Part shown: piece after piece, positions 1 through 5,040 of the stretch
Position numbering within the stretch: the stretch's first letter is position 1
Layout of the letters: every line of letters begins with the position of its first letter
DNA from: CAYMUC01 sp964471865
Lineage (GTDB): Bacteria; Actinomycetota; Acidimicrobiia; Acidimicrobiales; Ilumatobacteraceae
DNA: 6,593 nucleotides
Reading direction: 5' to 3'
Assembly: GCA_964471865.1 (NCBI GenBank)
Contig: CAYYHU010000066.1
Coordinates: forward strand, 1 to 6,593
The notes under the pieces: generated by a model
Databases searched by the model: none
What the model was told of the DNA's origin: nothing
The model's input: the letters and a program-made list of their open reading frames with translations, nothing else
Program-made: the position numbers and the translations under genes

Positions 1-28
1 TTGCTAATCAGAGTTATCACCGTATACC
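1..28 (+). promoter_or_regulatory. Candidate promoter for the P450-ferredoxin pair
   Basis: A -35-like TTGCTA (1-6) is separated by 16 nt from a -10-like TATACC (23-28), which is a fair but imperfect match to the vegetative sigma consensus. It would start transcription near position 35 and leave a leader of about 80 nt before the P450 start codon. The match touches the left edge of the window, so upstream elements cannot be judged. Seen by eye only; other promoters further left are equally possible. Confidence 0.35.
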
Positions 29-60
29 CTGACCACCACCAAGGCAAGCGACACCACTAA

Positions 61-77
61 CCGACCTAGGGGGTCGG
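61..77. repeat. Short inverted repeat in the P450 leader
   Basis: CCGACC (61-66) and GGTCGG (72-77) are exact reverse complements around a 5-nt centre. The element lies between the candidate promoter and the ribosome binding site of the P450 gene. It could be an operator or a small leader hairpin. At 6 bp per arm in GC-rich DNA, chance is a real possibility. Confidence 0.3.
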
Positions 78-115
78 GGAGCCTGCCACCAGATCGATCC
101 AAGGGGGGACGATCA

Positions 116-1369
116 ATGCCCAGCAGCGAGTCCGTACGCGACATGCAACCTGCTCCGTACATTCAGGACATGAAGCAGCTGACCGAACACGGCATCTGCG
201 AACACGTCTTGAAGTCACGGGGCTTCATGCAAGGCTCCCACCGAGAGTCCAAGGCGTTCTTCGAAGGCAGCTTGCTGCTCCTCGACGGTGAGGACCACTT
301 CGAACGGCGACGCCTCGAGTCAGTGCTGTTCACCAAGGCCGCTCTCGAGAGTTACGAGCGCGAGGCGCTTGATCCTCATATCCGTCAGGTGATCGCTGAG
401 ACCGCCAACCATCGGGACACCGATGGCGTCGTGCGGGGAGACCTGTGCCTGATGCTGCGCGAGATGCTCGCTCGGATCTCAGCCACGATCACCGGGATCG
501 ACGGCGTCGATGATCCGGCCTCAACCGAGCGCTTTCGGTGGTTCCTCGAACAGCTCGGCGCCGGGGCAACCGTCGAATGGTCGACTGAGGACCACGACGA
601 GATGGTGGCGCGGATTCTCGAGGTTCGCGATCAGTTCGTCGAGGAGTTCTATGCCGCATCCGTGCAGCGCCGCCGAGAGTTGATCGCTCGACGCGATGCC
701 GGAGAGATCACCGACGAAGACCTTCCTCGGGACCTTCTCACCTTGCTGTATGCGAACTGGAATGACGATTGGGACGACGAGCTGCCGTTGCGCGAGGCGA
801 CTCTGTATCTGGTGGCCGCTACTCAGACGACCACCCATACGGCTCCGCATGTGGTTCGTCACCTCGACGAGTGGCTCAGCGCCCACCCTGAGGATCGTGA
901 ACTCTTGGCTGATCCTGGCTTCTTGAAACAGGCCGCCTACGAAACGTTGCGACTGCACTTGCCGGCTCCCGCGTTGTTGCGCATCGCCACCGAGGACGTC
1001 ACGCTTCCCGATGGATCCCAGGTCGAGGCCGGCGAGCGAGTGGCATGCCTGTTCACCCCCGCCAACCGAGACGCGTCGGTCTTCGGAACGGACTACCGCG
1101 AGTTCAATCCCCATCGGGATACGGGCTCGGCCAAGCCCTGGGGCGTGGCCTTCGGCGGCGGCGAGCACATGTGCATAGGACGAGCATTGGTCACCGGACT
1201 CTCAGCCCGCACTGACGGCTCTGAAGGCACCGACGGCACGATCGTTCGAATCCTGCGAGCCCTTTTCGAAGCGGGCATCACCTTGGATCCCGAGGATCCT
1301 CCCGCCTACACCGATGCCAGTCACCATGACGCGTACGCCCGGTTCCCGGTCGTGCTCACCAACCTCTGA
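116..1369 (+). CDS. Cytochrome P450 monooxygenase
   Basis: Soluble bacterial-type haem-thiolate monooxygenase, 417 aa, expected to be cytosolic and fed electrons by the ferredoxin encoded directly after it. The haem-binding loop is FGGGEHMCIG (residues 346-355), with Cys353 as the axial ligand. The K-helix ExxR is E276-T-L-R279, and R334 in the following FNPHR segment completes the ERR triad. The C-helix HxxxR (H61, R65) should contact a haem propionate. The I helix reads AATQTT (234-239), so the usual acidic residue before the catalytic Thr is Gln237. ATG at 116 follows AAGGGGGG (101-108) with 7-nt spacing. The frame stays open back to a TAA at 5-7 but offers no ATG, GTG or TTG before 116. 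The N-terminus is therefore truly short: HxxxR lies about 35-40 residues earlier than usual. The region between C and I helices is longer than in P450cam, and the L-helix region carries a Gly/Asp/Thr-rich insert at about 366-374. Substrate unknown; the CYP family cannot be assigned by eye. Confidence 0.95.
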   Translation: MPSSESVRDMQPAPYIQDMKQLTEHGICEHVLKSRGFMQGSHRESKAFFEGSLLLLDGEDHFERRRLESVLFTKAALESYEREALDPHIRQVIAETANHRDTDGVVRGDLCLMLREMLARISATITGIDGVDDPASTERFRWFLEQLGAGATVEWSTEDHDEMVARILEVRDQFVEEFYAASVQRRRELIARRDAGEITDEDLPRDLLTLLYANWNDDWDDELPLREATLYLVAATQTTTHTAPHVVRHLDEWLSAHPEDRELLADPGFLKQAAYETLRLHLPAPALLRIATEDVTLPDGSQVEAGERVACLFTPANRDASVFGTDYREFNPHRDTGSAKPWGVAFGGGEHMCIGRALVTGLSARTDGSEGTDGTIVRILRALFEAGITLDPEDPPAYTDASHHDAYARFPVVLTNL

Positions 1370-1371
1370 TC

Positions 1372-1377
1372 AGGAGG
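1372..1377 (+). promoter_or_regulatory. Ribosome binding site fixing the ferredoxin start
   Basis: AGGAGG, a perfect Shine-Dalgarno core, lies 5 nt before the ATG at 1383 and just after the P450 stop codon. It decides between this start and an in-frame ATG at 1314 that lies inside the P450 gene. The start at 1383 gives a protein of normal ferredoxin length. Confidence 0.9.
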
Positions 1378-1382
1378 ATTTC

Positions 1383-1568
1383 ATGGAACCGACAGTCCAC
1401 GTGGATGAGCGGGTGTGTCAGGGCACCGGATATTGCGAACGGGTCGCTCCATCGGTGTTTCGAGTGGTGGACGGGATCGCACAGGTGATGGCCCAACCCA
1501 CCGGTGACGATCTCGAGGCGACCGAGGAAGCAGAACGACTCTGTCCGAGTCGGGCCATCACGTTGTGA
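1383..1568 (+). CDS. P450-associated ferredoxin, 3Fe-4S type
   Basis: Small acidic electron-transfer protein of 61 aa, the likely redox partner of the P450 that ends 13 nt upstream. The cluster motif has the spacing Cys12-x5-Cys18 ... Cys54-Pro55. Residue 15, where a bacterial 4Fe-4S ferredoxin has its fourth cysteine, is Thr. Three cysteines with this CxxTxxC...CP pattern is the known signature of actinobacterial P450 ferredoxins. These carry a [3Fe-4S] cluster or a [4Fe-4S] cluster with an unusual fourth ligand, and the variable residue tunes redox potential. The length is usual for the family. The gene is surely co-transcribed with the P450. A ferredoxin reductase is absent from the window, so it must be supplied from elsewhere in the genome. 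The start was chosen on the perfect AGGAGG site. Confidence 0.95.
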   Translation: MEPTVHVDERVCQGTGYCERVAPSVFRVVDGIAQVMAQPTGDDLEATEEAERLCPSRAITL

Positions 1569-1597
1569 ACATGGGCCCCCATCGGATCTGACAACGA

Positions 1598-1645
1598 CAT
1601 CTCTGGGCGAGGGGTCGGGATCACCCGTCCCCTCGCCCAGAGATG
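1598..1645. terminator. Long perfect inverted repeat, probable bidirectional terminator
   Basis: CATCTCTGGGCGAGGGG (1598-1614) is matched exactly by its reverse complement at 1629-1645, giving a 17-bp perfect stem. Inside the 14-nt centre, CGGG (1616-1619) can pair with CCCG (1624-1627) after one T-T mismatch, closing on ATCA. It begins 29 nt after the ferredoxin stop and ends 3 nt before the stop codon of the convergent oxidoreductase, the position expected of a shared terminator. No run of T follows on the plus strand, and only a weakly T-rich stretch follows on the minus strand. It is thus an actinobacterial-style stem without a clear U-tract. Confidence 0.8.
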
Positions 1646-1648
1646 ACC

Positions 1649-3598
1649 TCAGACGGAGCGACCAGCGATTCGTCCCTCGCGGATGGCTTCGAGCACCGTG
1701 CGCGGGGCGGCCGCGTCGCCCACCAGATGGATGTGATCCCCATGGGGGACCGCGTTCGGCCCGACATGAAGCGCGTCCACTGCTTTGTTGCCGACAGCGG
1801 CGACGAGCACATCAGCAGTCAGCGTGCGTCGAGCCCCTGACAAGGTGTCGACCACCTCGACGGCTCCGTTCGCAATCTCGACGACCTTGGTATTGGGGAC
1901 GAAGTCGATGCCCTTGGTGGCCAGACGTTGCAACATCGTGGTCATGGTTGCTTGGTCCAGGTTGCCGCCCGCGAACAACTTGGGCGTCACGACGCTCACA
2001 TTCGAACCGAGATCGCGCAGTACTTCCGCCGGCGCGTAGGCGGGGAAATGCGAGACCTCGTCGATCACGAGAACTCGACCACCAGCGAACTCGGCGGGTG
2101 ACTTCATCACCTCGATCGGAGCTACGACGGGAATCGATCCGTCAGTGGGGAACACCTCTCCCCGGGGCAACGACCCTGTGGCGATGACGATCCGGTCCGG
2201 CGCGAGTTCCGCGACGAATGCCGCATCGGCTCGCACCCCGAGTCGCACCTCGACCCCGAGGCGCTCCAATTCCGCGATCTGATGGTCGAGGATCATCTGC
2301 AACTCAGCACGAGTCGGGATCGACCCCGCCCAGCGCAATTGTCCACCCAGGACCTCTGAGGCTTCGACGAGGGTGACGCGTTGACCACGCTCGGCCGCCG
2401 CGATCGCCGCTTCCATACCGGCGGGCCCCCCACCGACCACCAGTACATGTGCTCCGTCTCCGCGATGGGCCGTACCGAGTCCGAGCATCTTCTCCCGACC
2501 GACGGCCGGATTCACCGCGCATGTGATGGGTCGGTTGGTGTAGAGGTAACCGAAGCAACCTTGGTTGCACCCGATACATGGACGAATGCGATGCGCCTCG
2601 CCTCGCTCGATCTTGGCGACCCACTCGGGGTCGGCGATCAAGGCTCGGGCCTCGGCAACGACATCGGCCTTGCCCGACCGAATGACCTCCTCGGCCAGTT
2701 CGACGCGCTTGAGACGGCCGACCGCGAACACGGGCACATCGACAGCTCGCTTGATCGCGGCGGCATAGTCGACGTACAGGCCCTCGGGAGTGTCCATCGG
2801 GGGAACGACCATGTGGTTGTGGCGTGACGTTCCGGCACTCACCGAGATGTAGTCGACGACGTTCATCCATTCGACGTGGCGGGCGACCTCGACATAGTCG
2901 TCGTTGTCGAGACTGCCCTCGATCAAGTCCGATCCGTTGAGCCGGACCCCGACCACCATGGAGTCACCCACGGTCTTGCGCGCCAGTGCGAGGACCTCGC
3001 CGAGTAGGCGGAACCGATTCTCGAGACTCCCGCCGTATTCGTCGTCGCGGTGGTTGTTGAGTGGTGAAAGGAACTGACCCAACAAGTACTCGTGAGCAGC
3101 GTGGATCTCGATCCCGTCCACACCAGCCTCGACCATGTTCTCGAGCGCCTTTTCGTACCCTTCGAGAACCTCGGCAATTTCGTATGCCGTCATCGCATGA
3201 GGGATCTCGGGCGAGATCGCCGACCGAACATCCGACGGTGCCCAGAGCGGCAACCTCGAGTCCATGGCCGACATCCGTGATCCACTGTGAACCAACTGCA
3301 CGATGGTCCGGCAGTCATGGGCCGACAGCGCGGCTGTGAGTTCCACCAGGGACGGCACGATACGGCGCTCGTGAAAGCGGAGATATTCAGGAAACTTGAT
3401 GGTCGTGTCGTGAACGGCTCCACCCTCGACCACCACTGCCGCAACACCGCCACGGGCGCGCTCGGCGTAGTAGTTCCTCATTCGCTCTCCGACGATGCCG
3501 TCCTGGGACAACACGGTCTGATGTCCGGGGAACACCACCCGGTTACGCAGCTTCAGTCGCCCTCGATGGAGCGGCGTCAAGATGCCTGGTTCGGTCAT
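1649..3598 (-). CDS. FMN/4Fe-4S/FAD oxidoreductase of the 2,4-dienoyl-CoA reductase / OYE family
   Basis: Protein of 649 aa, the usual length for the two-part FadH/trimethylamine-dehydrogenase class. Residues 1 to about 340 form an Old Yellow Enzyme TIM barrel for FMN. It holds HAAHEYLLGQFLSP (166-179) and YGGSLENR (188-195); Tyr171 matches the catalytic Tyr166 of E. coli FadH, and His260/His262 lie where FadH has His252. A 4Fe-4S site follows: Cys341, Cys344, Cys348, Cys360. An FAD Rossmann motif GGGPAG (389-394) has its ribose-binding acid at Glu412, and a closing GD is at 627-628. The second dinucleotide fold (about 507-528, VLVIDE) lacks the glycine-rich NADPH motif of FadH and looks more like trimethylamine dehydrogenase and the OYE-type enzymes linked to mycofactocin. 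It probably reduces or oxidises a conjugated carbonyl or enoyl substrate, but the electron donor or acceptor may not be NADPH. It is the second gene of an operon, 9 nt after its neighbour. Substrate unknown. Confidence 0.92.
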   Translation of the reverse strand: MTEPGILTPLHRGRLKLRNRVVFPGHQTVLSQDGIVGERMRNYYAERARGGVAAVVVEGGAVHDTTIKFPEYLRFHERRIVPSLVELTAALSAHDCRTIVQLVHSGSRMSAMDSRLPLWAPSDVRSAISPEIPHAMTAYEIAEVLEGYEKALENMVEAGVDGIEIHAAHEYLLGQFLSPLNNHRDDEYGGSLENRFRLLGEVLALARKTVGDSMVVGVRLNGSDLIEGSLDNDDYVEVARHVEWMNVVDYISVSAGTSRHNHMVVPPMDTPEGLYVDYAAAIKRAVDVPVFAVGRLKRVELAEEVIRSGKADVVAEARALIADPEWVAKIERGEAHRIRPCIGCNQGCFGYLYTNRPITCAVNPAVGREKMLGLGTAHRGDGAHVLVVGGGPAGMEAAIAAAERGQRVTLVEASEVLGGQLRWAGSIPTRAELQMILDHQIAELERLGVEVRLGVRADAAFVAELAPDRIVIATGSLPRGEVFPTDGSIPVVAPIEVMKSPAEFAGGRVLVIDEVSHFPAYAPAEVLRDLGSNVSVVTPKLFAGGNLDQATMTTMLQRLATKGIDFVPNTKVVEIANGAVEVVDTLSGARRTLTADVLVAAVGNKAVDALHVGPNAVPHGDHIHLVGDAAAPRTVLEAIREGRIAGRSV

Positions 3599-3603
3599 GT
3601 CAA

Positions 3604-3609
3604 CTCCTC
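3604..3609 (-). promoter_or_regulatory. Ribosome binding site overlapping the upstream stop codon
   Basis: On the minus strand GAGGAG lies 5 nt before the ATG of the oxidoreductase (3598-3596) and overlaps the TGA of the SnoaL-like gene (3610-3608). Ribosomes ending on the first gene are therefore placed to start the second, which argues for translational coupling. It supports 3598 as the start. Confidence 0.85.
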
Positions 3610-4150
3610 AGGTAGTGGTCGAAGGCGCAGGCGCCACGTCGGCACCGACTTGGGCGGTCTGGGGCTCGGTCCCCGGCCAACGGACCCGAACCGGATCACC
3701 CAGGCCGCGGGGGTACTCCACCGCCTTGAGCACGTAGAGCAACTGAGCAACCCGCTCTCGGAAGCACCAGCGTCCGTCTACTCGCCGGTAGTCGTCGTGA
3801 TAGCGCAAGGCCACCACGACGGTGTCACCATCGATCGCGAGCTCGGCATGAGCGCAGACCAGGCCCTCGGCTCGCGAATCGTCGAGAATCTCGATCTCAT
3901 GTGAATGCGGATAGTGGTACGAGGCCGGATACACCGAGGTCCGCATCTTCACGAACTCGATCACCTGGTCACGCCCTTCGGACCGGGTTCCAGCTGACTC
4001 GAAGACGGCATCGGGAGCGTAGAGCTCGGTCAGCGTGTCCCAGTCTCGATCGTCGACGGCTCGGCCGTAGCGCGCGACGAGTCGCCGGATCTCCTCGAGG
4101 TCTTCCATCCGCTTGAGTCGCTGTTCGAGCGCTTGGATCGTGCTGTCCAT
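3608..4150 (-). CDS. SnoaL/NTF2-like fold protein
   Basis: Protein of 180 aa resembling the SnoaL-like (NTF2 superfamily) group that includes scytalone-dehydratase-, ketosteroid-isomerase- and epoxide-hydrolase-like members. The family pattern is visible: an opening helix with LEEIRRLVARYGRAVDDRDWDTL (18-40), then LYAPDAVFES (43-52), a histidine-bearing strand HYPHSHEIEI (79-88), and a closing strand with YRRVDGRWCFRER (121-133). Asp34 or Asp35 with one of His79, His82 or His84 could form an Asp/His pair in the cavity, but this is inference. A tail of about 30 residues rich in Ala, Pro and Thr follows the domain. ATG at 4150 follows a G-rich site (GGGGGGA, minus strand) by 4 nt, much like the G-rich site of the P450 gene. 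It is the first gene of the operon with the OYE-type reductase, so it may isomerise, dehydrate or hydrate the same substrate. Function beyond the fold is unproven. Confidence 0.85.
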   Translation of the reverse strand: MDSTIQALEQRLKRMEDLEEIRRLVARYGRAVDDRDWDTLTELYAPDAVFESAGTRSEGRDQVIEFVKMRTSVYPASYHYPHSHEIEILDDSRAEGLVCAHAELAIDGDTVVVALRYHDDYRRVDGRWCFRERVAQLLYVLKAVEYPRGLGDPVRVRWPGTEPQTAQVGADVAPAPSTTT

Positions 4151-4202
4151 GACGTCCCCCCGGGTGCTCGTTTGGGAAACGGCCCCTTACTTCGGTATCC
4201 GA

Positions 4203-4275
4203 TTCGGGGGTTCGGCATTCTCTCGGGTGTACACATCTGTGGTCCCAGCCGTGCACGAGACACCGAACCCCCGAA
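4203..4275. promoter_or_regulatory. Paired 13-bp inverted elements in a divergent control region
   Basis: TTCGGGGGTTCGG (4203-4215) and its exact reverse complement CCGAACCCCCGAA (4263-4275) lie 47 nt apart between the divergent SnoaL-like and split-barrel genes. Read toward each gene, both copies have the same orientation. Each copy contains the pentamer CCGAA twice in tandem. TCTCG (4221-4225) and CGAGA (4256-4260) extend the symmetry inward, and an 8-bp palindrome GTGTACAC lies at 4227-4234. The right copy overlaps the -35 position of the best plus-strand -10 candidate. This fits operator sites for one regulator controlling both directions. No regulator gene is in the window. Confidence 0.6.
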
Positions 4276-4292
4276 CGGCAATCTCTGATAAT
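4264..4292 (+). promoter_or_regulatory. Candidate promoter for the split-barrel gene
   Basis: GATAAT (4287-4292) matches the -10 consensus at five of six bases and would start transcription near 4299, leaving a leader of about 117 nt. The -35 position (4264-4269, CGAACC) does not match TTGACA but lies inside the right-hand 13-bp element, as at promoters that need an activator. Two small palindromes, GTTCGAAC (4382-4389) and CGGATCCG (4367-4374), lie further down in the leader. Confidence 0.4.
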
Positions 4293-4415
4293 GGACTTCA
4301 CAGTATTCGCGGTTTCGAGGCGACACAAGAGGCGGTGGCGGGATAGGGAAGTTTCCTGGCAGAGTGCGGATCCGAGCCGGCGTTCGAACCACCCGGATCC
4401 AGCTCAGGAGATTCC

Positions 4416-4925
4416 ATGCCTCACCTCACGACGATCGAACGCAACGACTTCCTGGGCGAACCCGGCCATCTCGCCCGTATCGGGACCGTCGACGCGAGTG
4501 GCATGCCTCGGGTGCTCCCCTTGTGGTTCATCGTCGAGAACAACCGGCTGTTCTTCACACCTCGGGAGCCGGCGGCGATTTGGCAGAACCTCCGCCGCGA
4601 TCCGCGAGTCGGAATCTCGATCGATGAAGAGGCTCATCCATGGCGCAAGGTCACGATCCAGGGATCCGTGGAAATCGTCCATCCACCCGGTGAGGATGAG
4701 CAGTGGCGGGACCTCTACCGGGAGATGGCCTGCCGGTATGTCTCGGAGCGAGCCGCTCAGGAGTATGTGGACGGCACCGATGATCAACCTCGGGCCCTGT
4801 GCTGTGTGGATCTCGACTCTGGGGCCACCTCGGTGACGACCTGGCGGATGCCCCAACGCGGAGAAGACGTCCGCGGGGTATGGCATCAGCGCTATTACGC
4901 CCCCGGGACCAAGTGGAGCAGTTAA
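4416..4925 (+). CDS. Pyridoxamine 5'-phosphate oxidase-like split-barrel flavin/F420 protein
   Basis: Protein of 169 aa with the split beta-barrel pattern of the PPOX-like/FDOR superfamily. The first hairpin is HLARIGTVDASGMPRVLPLWF (18-38), followed by LFFTP (45-49). A helix and strand at 56-71 hold NLRRDPRVGISIDE, the typical edge of the cofactor-binding face. The strand KVTIQGSVEIV (78-88) comes next, and the C-terminal helical part ends in a Tyr/Trp-rich tail. Relatives bind FMN, F420, haem or biliverdin; in actinobacteria many are F420-dependent reductases, but no motif here decides the cofactor. True PdxH function is unlikely given the divergent C-terminus. ATG at 4416 follows AGGAG (4406-4410) with 5-nt spacing. 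It is transcribed away from the SnoaL/OYE operon across a shared control region, so it may act in the same pathway. Confidence 0.85.
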   Translation: MPHLTTIERNDFLGEPGHLARIGTVDASGMPRVLPLWFIVENNRLFFTPREPAAIWQNLRRDPRVGISIDEEAHPWRKVTIQGSVEIVHPPGEDEQWRDLYREMACRYVSERAAQEYVDGTDDQPRALCCVDLDSGATSVTTWRMPQRGEDVRGVWHQRYYAPGTKWSS

Positions 4926-4936
4926 AGACGACGATC

Positions 4937-4952
4937 ACGCTGTGAGCAGCGT
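4937..4952. terminator. Weak hairpin after the split-barrel gene
   Basis: ACGCTG (4937-4942) and CAGCGT (4947-4952) form a 6-bp stem with a TGAG loop, 11 nt after the stop codon at 4925. There is no T-run. The convergent spacer 4926-5040 holds nothing else convincing, so this is the best terminator candidate there, but the stem is short. Confidence 0.3.
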
Positions 4953-5040
4953 CAGTTCATGGGCCACGTGATGAATATGCCTGATGCCGACAGACCTCGA
5001 TCCGCAGACATGCCTCGGACGTCCCGCTTCTCGAAGGCAG

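Noticed and set aside
521..1168. Long open frame on the minus strand opposite the P450 gene
   Set aside because: It is antisense to a gene with clear P450 motifs, its translation shows no recognisable domain, and open antisense frames are common in GC-rich DNA.
1314..1382. Earlier in-frame ATG for the ferredoxin
   Set aside because: It lies inside the P450 gene without a good ribosome site and would add 23 residues not typical of the family. AGGAGG directs initiation at 1383.
1571..1582. Small palindrome-like ATGGGCCCCCAT before the terminator
   Set aside because: Only 5 bp per arm with a 2-nt centre, which is too tight for a hairpin and too short to stand out in GC-rich DNA.
1504..2187. 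Plus-strand open frame running from the ferredoxin end across the terminator into the oxidoreductase
   Set aside because: It crosses the terminator stem, its translation is Arg/Pro/Ser-rich with no domain, and it opposes the well-supported oxidoreductase gene.
4291..4836. Plus-strand frame starting at the ATG just after the -10 candidate
   Set aside because: It is out of frame with the split-barrel gene, has no ribosome site, and its translation is Arg/Ser-rich as in a shadow frame.
4404..4886. Minus-strand open frame opposite the split-barrel gene
   Set aside because: The plus-strand frame shows the split-barrel pattern and a good ribosome site; the minus-strand translation resembles no family I recognise.
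4926..5040. Possible small gene or RNA in the convergent spacer
   Set aside because: No frame with a start and ribosome site, no strong hairpin and no promoter-like pair were seen in these 115 nt.
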